From NCBI RefSeq assembly GCF_002078875.1, contig NC_034409.1, positions 106,812,935-106,876,934 of the forward strand: 64,000 nucleotides of DNA, read 5' to 3'. Position numbers and translations under genes: made by a program. Within the stretch, counting starts at the first letter, position 1. Each line of letters opens with the position of its first letter. The notes beneath the pieces were generated by a model. The model made no database searches. It saw only the letters and a list, made by a program, of their open reading frames with translations, and was not told the DNA's origin. Of the stretch, positions 21,599 to 34,912 are shown piece after piece. The stretch is from Numida meleagris. Lineage: Eukaryota; Chordata; Aves; Galliformes; Numididae.

Positions 21599-24500
21599 CA
21601 AGCAGAGCTGTATCTGCCTAGATAAGGAGAAGATCAGAAGAGAAAGGAAAGTGTCCTCAGTCTGACATTTTTCTCTACTTCAGAGGGCTGGACTCTGAAT
21701 ATCTGGCCTCTTGGCTGCCAAAATTCAAAATAATTTGGGCATGGAGATTTTGTAGAAAGGTCACCAAGACAGAAATCTTTCCTTCCACATTCATTTATCC
21801 CATCTGAAGAGAAAATTCTATTTTTAAAACAAAAATGTTTTCATGAAATGATGTCTGTTACTTTCAAAAGCCTTTCCTCCATCACTGCAGTACCTATATC
21901 ACCATGAGCAATGGAGAGACCTGGGGTGATCAAAACCAAAGGAAGCAGGAGCAGTTCATGTGAATGCTCCCCCTCCCAAAAAGGCACAAGCCACACAACT
22001 CCTCAAAGCCTCCCAGAGCCCAGAAGAGTGCTCAGTACACATCCCAGCTCTACTGAGCCATCCCAACCCTAGAGACTGTAACAACGACCAGCTGCTGAGA
22101 CAACCTTAGAACCATGCCCCTGAGTGGTGACTGAAGTAGCTGCTAGGACCACAGCCAGTCTGCTGTGATCACAGTCTCTCTGAACCAGTGTGCAAACCTT
22201 CTCAGCCAAGAGCACATCTCCAGGGGTGGCTCAGTAAGTCAGGCACAGAAGCTATCCATGTGAGAAATGCCCTCAGGACTGAGGACCAACAGGGGATGAC
22301 CTGTGGCAGGATCCAACCTTCAAAAAAGTGTGGACAACATCTGAGTCAGACAGGTGAAAATCAAGCATTGATTGGTCACAGCTGTATCAGACCGTCACAT
22401 TTCAAGTTGGATAACAAGGCCTTCTTTTGCTGTGAAAAGGTACTTGTGTGCAGGAGGAGGCTCTGATAGTGAAGGGAGATTTCTACAGCTTACTGACTTT
22501 TTAAAATTTTATATGCATGGTTGGAACTGGTATATCTTCCACTGACACTAGCCTCCAGGTGTACAGAGCTCCAAGAAGGAGGTTTGCACACAAGGCAAGG
22601 AGGCAGATATAAGTTGCTGTTGCCATTAGGAGCGAGTTACTACTGCTGTTCACTGTTTGCATGATAAACAAGTGCCTCAGTCAGCACACACATCTGACTT
22701 TACTGACTGATCTATGCCTGTAATATTGCATGGCATTTACGAAGTAAATGAAATACAGTTATAGTTAGATGCCACAACAGTTCTGAATTTATTTTTCTTG
22801 AGCATGATCACAAGGGTTACTATACAGTTGAGGTCTTCTGCAGCAGTCATTTTTTGCAAAGTCATGATGTCTTCCAGGAAAAAATCTTGAGCCATTTTCC
22901 ATTTTTTAGAGCTAGAGAGCTGTGAATTCACAAACAACAGATATGTTTGTTCCATCCTTGACATACAGCACCAGATGTCATCCTGAACACAAAAGTGACA
23001 ATGTCTCCAGGTCAGGGCAGTAGCCAAAGGTGCTGGAGGTGAGAAGCAGAGATAGAAAGCTCCCCAGGTAGGTTTCTGCTGCAACAGAGATGTGGGGCTG
23101 CCATGCTTGTGCGAGCATAACATGAACCACTGTTTTTCCCTCAAGAGCAGGTAACTAGATGAAGAAAATGGATAAAGGAGCTAGAAGTTAGGTTTGCCCG
23201 CTCTTTTTACTTTTACTTCCCCACACTCTAAAGGAGACTTCTTTGAACTTTCAGAAAGCGAACATATGCTTTTGTATCAGAAATGTAGAAGGGCTCTGTT
23301 TTCCGCAATTCATCTTCAGTCCCTGGAAGGTTTCGTATGTAGACCTAGCTGATTTGCCAAGTGCTCTGGAAGCACATCTCCTTCCTTTATAAGACATTTC
23401 AGTATGGGAGAACTTGCTGCTTACCAGATACTGCACTTCTCATTTCCCTCGTGTACACCAGAGAAAGGATCTTCTCTCTAGAGATCACTTCCTCTGGCAT
23501 GTTTCTACACTAGTTGACTGATGGGCGCAAATGTAGGTAAGTGATGCAAGAGGTACAACCAGGTCTTCAAATAAGACCTCTTTTCAACACTGCTCATTTC
23601 AGTGTCAAGCATAACTAACCTACGTAGGGAGTGTCCAAGGAGCATGAGTTAGGGGTGATTAAAGTTCAAGTAAAAATCTTTCAGAGACTTTACAGAAAAC
23701 TGGAGTAGCAGTAAAGAAACTTAATGGCAGATAGTTAATATTCTGCCACGCAATGTTATGCTAACCACTGAGAAAAAGTACATCAGAACTAAAAACAGTA
23801 AGCAATGATTGAGACTTACAGAGCCTTTACACATGTTAAGAGTTTGGAGACCATGCTCGCGGATGCGTGTGTGCTTTTGGTGGGGAAAATGGGCAGAGAA
23901 ATCACTTTTTTGATCTTCCCTTCACTTGCACTAGAAAACCCCTATTTTCTGGTCTATATCTTTTCACCAACATGAAAACAGAACTATGCAGAACTATTCT
24001 GAGAGCCAGTGCATCTCTTTCTCGAGAGGATACATATATCACAAGAGTACATATATATCATAATTTTCTCTCGCTCTCTCACTGCCCTCACTGCAGTGAT
24101 AGCAAATTTATCATCAGGAACTCACATAAGCTTTCATTAGTGTGTTGCCAGAAATGCGAGTAGGCATGAACCTATTTGTTTTTTTTTTACCAAGCTGTCT
24201 ACAAAGGTTTCTCATACCTAGATAAAAACATCTGTATACTTTTCTGCTATATCAAGGCTGAGTTAACTATTGTTGATGGGGTGTATTACAGAAAGCATGG
24301 TAATGATGTGCTAGAAGTGAGGTTTACTTCCACAACCACTGCAATAACAAGGCAAAATAAAAATTGTATTAGGATGGGAATTTTTCTGCAGTCTTCCACT
24401 CCAACTTCGTTTTTCTCCTCTTATTCCCAAATGCAAATCTTGTTCATATAGAGAGGGCTTGATATTTATTTTTCAGTGTATCTGCTAACAGTACTGCTGA

Positions 24501-26138
24501 TTACAAGCTTAATATTTCAATTTATAATATATATAAATATAACGGGAAGGTGGGCAAGATTTGAGGGGTTAGCCTAATTGCAAGAGGATACCACTTACAT
24601 TTCCACATTAACAGCAAAAGTCAGCATAATATGCTCCCAGGCACCCTATAGCAATGAAAATCTAAATTCAGCCAGGACCACTTGTGCTTTTCTGACATGT
24701 AGTTCCTAATGGAAGTTCTAATTCACAATGTGATCAATTCCTATTCAAAGTAGGTTAAGCAAACCCAGGAAAAATAGCTTCATTTTAGGCACATTGCAAA
24801 CACAATAATTCTCTATTTACACTCATGCCTCAAGAGTGTACGTTTCTAAACAATAGCTACTCTAAGAGGTGAAAACATAGTGGAGATATTCTTGAATTGT
24901 TGGAATATGGTTCCAAAGAATTGCTTTCCAGATTGGAAATGATGGTACATTCCACTTACAGTTGTGAGACAAGTTAATTAGACATATACTATAAACTACA
25001 TAGTAATTTCCAAGTAACTCCACTGGAAATGATGGTAATTACACAGTCATTGAAGTAAAAAGGTCCAAAATAGAAAAACAGAGCTCAGATGTCTATGTGC
25101 ATGTAGATACTTTAACCTCTGCTTTTTTTCCTTTTAACAGTTCAAAATAGTGAGTACCTACCTACCCTGTATGGATGTTTCTTGGCAATTCATGGCTCAA
25201 TTTGAAGTATTGTATCATTTTGTGAGACCCTGAAAGCAGTCGTATGCCTAAGGGCTTTGCTGGACTGGAGCTATGGCATTTGACAGGGTGCACGACTAAG
25301 CCGCTGGCCGTTTCACCTCCACTGTATGATACCGCTGCAGTAAACTTCATTTCTGGTGAGGGCAGAAGCATAGAGGGAAAAAAAAAAGAAAAAGTATTAG
25401 AGAAACAGCTCGTGTGTAAGGCACATCCTTACTCAGAATGCCATGATAAGTTTAGAGTATGCTTTGCTTTGGAACTTCAGCAAAATACTTGGCTTTTGGT
25501 CCATGCCTTTACATATGCCAACATAATGTCTATTATCTTCATCAGAGTTAATCTTGGCATTAATGACATGAGAATGAAACTCTAGAACTTTACTTTTTTT
25601 CTAAAGAAACACATCTGTATGCTTGAAAATAAGTGAGCCTGATCCAAATCCCTGCTGGGATGGGTGGGATCTGTGTGCCTTTCAGGAAGGTTCTTGTCAC
25701 CTGAGTGAGCCAACCAAACCCTGGCAACAGGTGCTTGTTTCTGGATTACAGGGTGGACTTCTGTGCAAAGTGGTAGAGCTAGAGGTCTTTCTCTTCCCTT
25801 CTTGTGGTTCCTTGGATTTTCTGCAGGGACTGAGGGGTAGAAGCAGCATCCTGGCACCCCAGCAGGCCCATAAGCTTCACGTGCCGCAACTTGCGGGAGG
25901 GATTTGTCTCCCTGTTGAAGCCACCTTTACTCCATCTGAAGTAAACAGGTCAGCAAGCAAGGGGCTTAAAGGCCAGAATCAAGGTGTTACCAAATACCAA
26001 TGGCTGAATGAAGACAAAATGCTGTTCCAGAAATCTCTGCCATGGTGTGGGACACACAGAAACACCATTTTCAGAAGGGAGAAGGGATGGGCATTGCTGA
26101 AACATGGAGAGGGAAGGATGTAAGTTGCTGTTTTGTGG

Positions 26139-26382
26139 AGAGATTTAGACTGGATATATGGAGAAAGCTTTTTACAGTAAAGGTGGTGAGCCACTGGAGC
26201 GGGTTGCCCAGAGAGGTGGTGGATGCTTCATCCCTGGAAGCATTCAAGGTCAGGATGGAGGGGCTCTGAGCACCTGATGGAGCTGTAGGTGTCCCTGTTC
26301 ATTGCAGAGGAGTTGGACCAGATGGCCTTTAGGGGTCCCTTTCAACTCAAGCAATTCTATGACTATGTGATTCTATGATATT
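26139..26382 (+). mobile_element. CR1 LINE 3' fragment
   Basis: Encodes [19 protein letters not shown] and [19 protein letters not shown], the last codons of CR1 ORF2. It is followed by the 3' UTR and a tail 'caattctatgactatgtgattctatgat'. It is 5'-truncated. Confidence 0.9.
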
Positions 26383-29300
26383 TTGCAGGAAACAACAAGG
26401 TAAAGGTGAAAGGTAAAGATGAGGACTGTCCCTTTATGATGGTGGTCTCCATGAAAGGACATGTGGCACCTGAAGCAAAACATTTCTTAAACCTCTCTGA
26501 GGAAAGCAAGTAGTGAAGAGTGATGGAAACTATTTCAGCCTTTGATGGCAAGGATGACTGGCACACAGTGGCCCAGATGTGCTGAGCACGAAGGGAACAG
26601 TTTGACTCCTTGCATGCAGGCAGGTACAAGCTGGGGGAAAAAAGTAAATCCATCAAATAGTCACCTATGTATTCCTCTTCCCTCCATTAAGATTTCATTG
26701 CGTGACTCAAGAAACATGTCATCTTAAAACCTTAGAGGATAAGTTGTCAGAATGCATTGTCCTTTTAAGACTTCCTTTGGTCTCTCATTTAAATCTTTGA
26801 AATGCTTTGTGAGTTATTTTTTCACATTCACTTTGATTTCAATATTGTAGAGATGAATGTGCCTTCCCTCTTGTGAGTTAAGTGCTTAAAATATCCTGGA
26901 TAAACAAAATGTGAGGTATGAATTGTGAAAATGACAATTGTTCTTTACGGCCCTCTATACGCAGAGCAGGTCCAAGTCTCACAGACCCTTCAAACGTACA
27001 TCTCCTCCTTCTGGTGATTACAGCTTAACACCGTACTGATGATAAAAGGTAAATGAGTTCCTACAGCAGAATAGGTATCAAGTCTATGAAGCTTTTGTGA
27101 ACGTGGATGCTGCTCTTACCATTATGGGCAATTAGAGCGCTTTGAAAGTGTGTTGCCTGACTTTCTGTTGCTTGGTAACTGGTGCACCTAATTCTTTCTC
27201 TAAGAGGTCACAGAAATGTCAGAAAATCCATTTTGTTGGGTGGGAGGGGGGGGAGACAAATGCCCCCATCAGAATAGCAGCATATAGATTTACTAAAAGA
27301 ACTTCATGTCTTCCATTAGCAGATAGAAAATAGTATTATTATTTGCCTAGCACTACAAAGCTGTGCAATTTCCGAGCACTGCCAACTATATAACATTCTT
27401 ACTGTGCCAAAAAGCTGAGGAACTGCAAACACACTGATGAAATTTGGCATGATACAGGTCAATATAATTCATGGATACACTGACAAATAGCCATTATTGG
27501 CCCGATGCTGAGCCTGCTGGTGTCAATGGAAGAGCACACTAAAATAGCCATGGTTCAGCAAAACAAGTTTTAAGGATTTTCTGAGACGAGAAGCTTTGCA
27601 AACATTGACTGGCACAGGAAAAAATATGAACTTAGAAACAAGTTAATGAGGCAGAAGATAAAATTCTCTTCTCTAAAGAGAATCAAGTTGCAGATTCTGC
27701 AGCCCCTGAAATGCTTTCATTGAGGGAGAACAAATTAAGTGATGTCTGTGAGGGAAGAGCTTGGCTATTTTTACCTGCATTTTAAGGAACAGGACTTTGG
27801 AAGTATATCTCTTCTTCAGCAAATTTGCAGATCTTTTTACTTTTAAGACAGGTCCAGTGATACACACTATTCCCCAGAAATGGATACTGTTAAAATATTA
27901 CTTCACTTTAACTTGAGCAGTGTATGCAAGTTTGCAAAATGCAGTTTAGATGAAATAAATGCCCCTGAGATTAAATGAATTCATTTCAACAGAGACACAA
28001 TATGCAGGTGTTTACCGCTGACCATCAATCATTTTCTTGCGGAGCTGGAGGCTTCCTGGTGTTGTCATTGTAATCATTCTGCAAGAATTTGCAATCATTT
28101 TCTAAAGGGGTGGTTAGGAGGAAGGAAGGGCAGACAATGCATCCTGCATTGAGAAACCAGAAAAATAAAGCATAATTTGCTGCTGAAACAGCCTGCGCCA
28201 TTTGAGAAATAGCATACCTAAGCAACATTTAGACCCCCTCCACAGGACAACCTCGAGGTGGTGGGCAGCACAGAAAATGAAGCTCCATGTCCCTGACCAG
28301 CCATGTCCACAAAGTCTCCGCACAACATTAAATAAGCCAAAATCGGGCCAGCACCTAGTGCGGGATATATTGATGGAAGCCTAGAACTTCATTTCTAATG
28401 TGTTATCGGTAGAGGACAAACTTGTTTTTTCCTTATCATCTTCCATTGAAAGGATTTATTCAGGTCAGAATTACCAAGAGAATATGAGTTTGATTCTGTA
28501 ATGCACATCACTAATACCACTAAAGTAAATATATACATATATAACTGAAAGAAGCAGATCTTTAATTTAAAGGGAAGAAGAAAATGCAATCCGGACACAA
28601 CAGTGCCTTTTGTTCCTTAAATGAATGCATTTTAGTCACCACCTTTTTCTTCAGTGGTTTGAGGAAAGTGTATCAAATCATATCCATGGGATGATATCAT
28701 GTGTTTATATATAGGAAGAGTTCGTGTGATCCAAGAAATCACATCAGTGAGGATATCATGCATACCCAAAATAAAGCAGTGACACGTACTAGTCTAGGAA
28801 ACATATCTTGACAAAACCCAGCAAAACTTTGCAAAGATGGCTGTTCCATTATTTTGGTCCACGGACTAATATGGTTTCTGAAACACTTTAATGCATAATT
28901 AAATTGTAATATGATAAATACAAATGTTTCTTCTGACATGATTTTCCAAGGACATAACAGAAAATTGAAAAAATGTATTATACAGTCTCCCTGAAAAAAT
29001 GTAAACTTACAGAAAAACTCCTGAAATATTTTTGAGAAAATCAAAATTTGGTGGGATTTAGGTGGGTTGAAGATTTACAGAAAAAAAGACCTATAAAGAA
29101 GAAAGGAGTCCAGAGGCAAATCAACAGGAAAACAAGGAAACCATAATGTTGCTATACTTTCTTTTTCCCCCAATATTAACTGTGGATGCAAATCTAACAC
29201 TGGTTGAGAAGGGGCTATACCAGCTGCGCGGAAAACTGTGCAGGTTATGAAAGTGATGACTTTTACTCTTGCTTTGAATGGTTCAAATGCTCTACAAAGT

Positions 29301-32300
29301 TTATAAATGTAGTAAAATGATATTAAAGAGTCACTGGCATTTAGGTACCACAAAAACTGCAGAGAGACATATTCACACACCCATACATACTCAGTAGATA
29401 ATCTGTTGTCTTCAGTTCAACACCTACATTTTGCTGCTCCACATACCTTCTCACTGGAACCAGCAAACGATTCAAGCCAGAGTTACTCAACATGCATAGG
29501 CCTACCTGGCCAGGGCCTTGAGGTCATGTTTTTTGAAGGGTCTGGTGTTTATCTCACATAAAGAATGCAGGACATCTAGCTAATGTGCAAAAGCTTTCTG
29601 ATAGGCCCCTCACTAAAGCAATAGGGCACAAATCTGAACTCCAAGTACACCAGTTTTTCCATTTCAACCCCTGGAAACTCCCTAGTGGACTGCCCAAGGG
29701 TGACATGCTGAAGGTGGTTGTGCAGGTCCTCTGTACAGATATGAAGACTACATTCACACTTGTAGAAAGAGGGATGGGCAGGAAAATGGCTCTTTGTGAT
29801 GAGAGGACAGGAAAAAGGCTCACTGTGCTGAGCCGACAGTTGCATATTGCCACAGTCAATTTTCAGGAAGAAAAAGGATCATGAGGAGGCTTTACAACCC
29901 ATGGATTAAGCAAGCCTACCTCCAGCTTTCTTTCTTAGAAGGAGCTGAATATCCCAGCAGAACTGCTATCAAATCTCCCTCCTGTGAGTGAACTGTCGCA
30001 GTATTTTGGTGCACACTCAAGTACGCAGAGAACACTCAAAGCACTACTTCACTGAGCTAGTATGGTTCTCTCTCCATGACCTCTCTAATGGGATATACAG
30101 AGGACAAAGGCCACAGCTCTGATGCAGTTGTGCTCAACACACATTTCCACACTTTGGTGAAAAGTCACTTGCAGAGGAATTTCCTGAGGCAAACACCACT
30201 GTGACCCTTCCCTGTTTTGTTGCCCACCTCTGCAAGATCACTTCTCACTCCATATAGCATCCCGTTTTTCACTTCCAGGCCATTCTTGGAGCTCAATGTG
30301 ATGGAACAGCTCTTATGTACACCCTTGAGTAAATGTAATTAAAAAGGACATGGATAACATTGTTTTGCAGTAAGACAAAGCATACTCAGCCATCTTGACA
30401 ACTGCTCAACCACTGGCCTTCTGCCCCTTCCCCAGAGCTTGCCCTCACTGCACCACAGCTGCTCCTTCTCAATCTCCTATAAATGTACGTGGATCTGAGC
30501 AGTCCTGCTGGAAGCTCTACAGTCCCATCTTGTGAAAAGGGAAAATTGCATCGTGGTCTACTTGACAGGCACATTTGATGCCCTAACCACAGAAGCTGAG
30601 GCGGCATTGCATTAGCAGTCTCAAGAGGCAGCCACGTCCAAGCTTTCTGACCTGGCTCAGCTGATGCTAGAGCCCATTTTCCCCAAATGGTTGGTTCTCT
30701 CTTGGTTAAAATTACTCCATAGAAATACATATATGTACACAGGTGAATAGAAAACTACAAAGTACAGTTTTTCATTTGGGAAAAAGAACAGGAATGGAGA
30801 CCTTCAGAGCATGACCTAACACACAAGCTTCACAAGGCCTAAGTAAATGCATTCCCAGGTCCAAACACAAGGACTTCGGTGATTTCAAAAAGAAACCAAA
30901 TGAAGCCTTATCTACGGAGCAAGAATAGGGGGAGAAGCAGATATACCATGCGATGAGATTTCTCTAGTGTGTTATTCTTTTTAAGTGGAAACATGTGGTG
31001 GAAGATTAAGCAGCATCCTTCTAATCTCTGATTGTCCAGCTCCCCCTGCTGTAATTACATATTGGACACAAATGGCAACAGATGTTCAGCATCTAAGCTA
31101 AGAATTATATACTTACTCAATATCCTAGTGATTCAAAACACTGATCAGGAACCTGGAATTTAAATGTACATGGACTGACAAATGAAAGAGTTCCTAGACA
31201 CAGGTAGAGCGAGGCACAGAGAATATTAACGAAAACTTGAAGATGTACTCTTAATGGAAGGAGACAAATAGACTCTGGATACTAGTTAGAGTGTTTTTAA
31301 TTACAGCGATTTCTCCATGAATTATTTTAATCCATCCTTCTTATAAAGCTAAGCCTCCATTGTTATTTTTCATAAAACCTAATCAAATCTCTGCAACCCT
31401 GTGTATACAGCTAGATAGAAAGTTCTATCTAATCATTTCATTATGCATCTGGTGGGCAGTCTAATTTTCTCGTATTAAACCTAATAAGGACAGATATATT
31501 TGCATGTATTTGATCTTATCTTTCTCGAGATACATGATCTAACGATATGAAAGATTTTTGTCTGATTTCCTGAAAATTTAAACAAATTATTATTTCTTCC
31601 TTTCACTGGGTTTGAATTTAGCCCCATGTATTCCTCGAACTACCACACTACTAGGAAAGAAGATGCTTTGGATAGGAGATATGCCTTACCCTACATAGAC
31701 ATTAGTAAATCTCCCCCCAAAATATAAGAGTATTCATATCAGAGAGGGAAGGCAATTCTGGGGTGCCCTTGGCACATGAACTTCCACAGATTGTATCATG
31801 CTGCAACCAGTCATGGACTTCTCTAACTTCCAAAAACAGCAGACTTGCTTCATTTTTCTCTCAAACAAACAACCATTTGCACACACTATGGGTAGTCCAT
31901 ACCAATTCAAACCCCATAATCCGATTCCTCCCACTTTAGTGGCTCAGACACAAATACAGATTTGGATGTTCTCAACATTCAGAGGGTGCATATGCACACA
32001 AACAACAGCATTTCTCAGTATGATCTGAGTATGACATAAATCCCTCTACTCATATGCACATCACAGTTGAGAGCAGATACTTGTTTATGCAGACATTTTC
32101 CAACAGATAACTGGAAACACTTCTAAAACCATTAGTTCCACTGAACATTATAGAAAATGTTGCATTTTAAAAGTGCATTTATTTATATATGATTTAATTT
32201 TTCTTGTAAGATCACAGGAAGGATGCAAACCAATCTACCGTTTGCTGCCAGATGGTATGTTGGAAGGGTATAAAGTTACTTCACATAGAGAGCTATGTGG

Positions 32301-32856
32301 CATGAAAATGCTGTTCCTACACTTCTAAACAGTCGTGCTTCTTTGAATGGTTTAGCTTTACATTATTCTTTCAGCAAGCTCATAAGCTTCTCCCATTTTA
32401 GCTAAAGCCTTGTGAAGTTGCTACACAAATACTACAGAACCTTTGGTGAAATTGTTAGGGATAACTATTCCTCCCCTTCCCTTCAGTTTACCAGTTGCAA
32501 AGCAGCAGACCCAGGCACTCAGCAGATGTCCACAGGGCCAGAAGAGACCACCACTGCAAGGCATTAAAACAGCTGAGAAAGTGATTCACAAACTGAAACG
32601 CACATCTGTTCTGATAAAGGAAGAAACAGCTGCACTATGCACTATGCCTGCATCAGGTCCCCATGAAGATAGGGCACAATTTGAAGCTTATGCTCCACCA
32701 GTTTGGAGCCTTTTCTTGTTATCATAAAAAGCGAGTGATGTCCTCAAAAGCATCAGGCTTTCGAGAAAGACCAACTATGTATTTTGCCTGAGTTATGAGA
32801 AAAAACAGGAAATTCTTCAAAAATGCTCTGCATAGTATGCTGATGGGTACATTCCA
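26383..32856. other. long non-coding stretch without recognised interspersed repeats
   Basis: No gene or known repeat. There is a short G-rich run at 27244-27253, AT-rich DNA near 28525-28545, and a near-perfect 20-bp palindrome at 31412-31431. The open frames at 29554-29884 on both strands match nothing I recognise. Confidence 0.45.
31412..31431. repeat. 20-bp palindrome
   Basis: TAGATAGAA (31412-31420) and TTCTATCTA (31423-31431) are perfect inverted copies separated by AG. The surrounding 31.29-31.56 kb is AT-rich and contains several TAAT-type motifs. Confidence 0.7.
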
Positions 32857-33022
32857 TAGAATCATAGAACAGAATCATTAAGGTTGGAAAAGACCTCTAA
32901 GATCAGCTAGTCCAACTGTCAGCCCCCCCGCACCATGCCCACTGCCCATGTCCCTCAGTGCCACATCCACACGGCTCTTGAACACCTCCAGGGACGGTGA
33001 CTCCACCACCTCCCTGGGCAGG
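32857..33022 (-). mobile_element. short CR1 LINE 3' fragment (minus strand)
   Basis: This is the CR1 tail (atagaatcatagaacagaatcatt) and 3' UTR plus the codons for '[16 protein letters not shown]' on the minus strand, cut off sharply after ctccctgggcag. It is nearly the same as the matching part of 16556-16978. Confidence 0.9.
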
Positions 33023-33794
33023 TTTACATGTATAGCTGCCATGTAGATGGACAAAACAGTGTTCGACTTGCAGCAGCAGCCTTTGTGTTACAGCCCTGCA
33101 TGGTTACCTGGTGCATTTCCATTTTGTACATAATTGCTTTGGAAATGTAGGTGGAAAACGTCTCTCTCTTTCCTTCAGCAATGCAACACACAGCCTGTAC
33201 CCACTGCTAAAAACTGTATCAGTATCAATCTCCTCAGCATCACAAACACACCCACATGTGTCTGAATCCTGAAATGCTTATTTTGCAAAGTGTGCCAAAA
33301 GATTTACTTTCCCTTTAGAACTGTTTAATGATGTTGTGGGGATCAAAGGAGCAAGTATTTTCATGACAAAAGGAATTTGTACTCCAGGCTCTACAGTAGA
33401 CAGTGATTAGTGAGTCACAGAGTAGAAAGTGTCTCGCTTTTCTCTTTTAAATAAGTGTTGTAGCATTTACCTAAACATTACGGTGCTGAATCAGCTGTTT
33501 CTCAAGTCTTCACGGTGATTGCCTCAGCTGCATGCCTCTACCTGGTACTGTGAAAGGAAGGAAGGAAGGAACAAACGAACGGAGGAATGAACAATGGAGC
33601 GAACAAAGGAACTATCCTAGAACTTAAAACTGAAGCATTTACTCCTACAGATGCAACCCCAGTCCTCATACTTCCTCCTCTTGACTTCTTTGGATTTAAG
33701 CTCCACTCCTCCTACACTACAGCCCCTGCTGTGTTGCCTGAATTTCTTGCAGCTCTATTCCTCTCTCCCCAGTGATGGTAGTTGCTGAAAACTG
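33023..33794. other. non-coding stretch with AAGG microsatellite
   Basis: A (AAGG)n tract lies at about 33553-33570 and grades into GAAC-type repeats to about 33608. Nothing else was recognised. Confidence 0.5.
33553..33608 (+). repeat. (AAGG)n / GAAC-like microsatellite
   Basis: Perfect AAGG units are followed by degenerate gaac and ggag units (acaaacgaacggaggaatgaac). It is a short, partly decayed simple repeat. Confidence 0.8.
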
Positions 33795-34000
33795 TAGAAT
33801 CATAGAACTGTAGAATGGCTTGGGTTGGAAGGGACCTCCAAGCCCACCCAGCCCCACCCCTGCCACGGGCAGGGGCTGCTCCCCACCAGCTCAGGCTGCC
33901 CAGGGCCCCATCCAACCTGGCCTTGAGCACCTCCAGGGATGGGGCACCACAGCTTCTCTGGGCAGCCTGTGCCAGCACCTCACCGCCCTCTGAGTGATAG
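33795..34000 (-). mobile_element. CR1 LINE 3' fragment (minus strand), arm of an inverted pair
   Basis: The tail tagaatcatagaactgtagaatgg is followed on the minus strand by the UTR and the coding end (REAVVPHPWRCSRPGWMGPWAA in a shadow frame). Its 3' 150 bases are nearly identical, in inverse orientation, to 34738-34912. Confidence 0.92.
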
Positions 34001-34737
34001 ATGAGCCTCCCTCTGACCCTGCTGCTCTCTCTATCCCTTTCCCTGTGTAGTGTCCTTGCAATATCACTCCCTTTATCACATCCATGCTGCCCATCATGTT
34101 CAACCCATGGTTGCAGTGGTTTACAGCTGAAAATTAGGAGAGAGTAAGGGAGGAGGACAGGGTTTTCTGTTTTAACTGCCTGGGGGGAAAACAGTTGTTT
34201 TGTGGATATTGTGGGCACAATTTGACCATGAGAACTTTTAATGGAGTTGTGATTTTTTCATTGTGTTCTTCCTCCCTTCTCATGAAGCAAAGCTTAGCAG
34301 ACAAGTGTTTCCTTTCTTGTAAAGTTCTAGGGAAAGACTAGAGTGTCTTGAAGAAAATTAAAATCTGCATGAAAACAAGCTGTTTTCTCCCAAAAGTCAT
34401 TTATGAAGGAAAATATCAAAACCTTCCAAAATTACTATCTAATCTGGGATCACATCTTATTTTTGGTCTGCTAAGACTTCTTTTCCCCTTTTACAGATCT
34501 GCCACCAAGTATTCATTCACTTTCATTAGTAATAGCCTTCCTTGCCTTTAAGCAGTTTGTTAGCAATCTCCTTTTATTTCTGTTGGTTTTTTTGCAGTGT
34601 GTCTCAACTGAGGGGACCTTCAGGCATCAGATATGACACTGTAGTGACAATGTCCTTAGTGGGTCACATATCTCACAGCTTCTTCTCCATTCTGTGGCTT
34701 AATTCCTCCCAGTATGGCTGGATCTGACTCTACTGGT
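34001..34737. other. non-coding spacer between two inverted CR1 copies
   Basis: No gene or known repeat recognised. T-rich stretches occur near 34570-34595. Confidence 0.45.
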
Positions 34738-34912
34738 GCTGGCACAGCTGCCCAGAGAAGCTGTGGTGCCCCATCCCTGGAGGCGCTTAAGGCCAGGTTG
34801 GATGGGGCCCTGGGCAGCCTGAGCTGGTGGGGGGCAGCCCTGCCCATGGCAGGGGTTGGGGCTGGGTGGGCTTGGAGGTCCCATTCCAACCCAAATCAAT
34901 CTATGATTCTAT
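34738..34912 (+). mobile_element. CR1 LINE 3' fragment, arm of an inverted pair
   Basis: Starts inside the last codons (ctgcccagagaagctgtgg) and runs through the UTR (ctgggtgggcttggaggtcc) to the tail caatctatgattctatt. Same subfamily as 33795-34000 and 14292-14437. Confidence 0.92.

Larger units (their letters stand above)
16979..26138. other. long non-coding stretch without recognised interspersed repeats
   Basis: About 9 kb free of CR1, which stands out in this window. It holds simple A-rich tracts (19940-19952, 21568-21598), T-rich DNA at 24178-24188, AT-rich DNA near 24515-24545, and the inverted-repeat element at 17750-17834. No coding exon was recognised. A repeat-poor interval can mark constrained regulatory DNA, but I cannot test that here. 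Confidence 0.45.

Noticed and set aside
29554..29884. Open frames on both strands of about 100 codons.
   Set aside because: They overlap each other and match nothing recognisable, as expected by chance.
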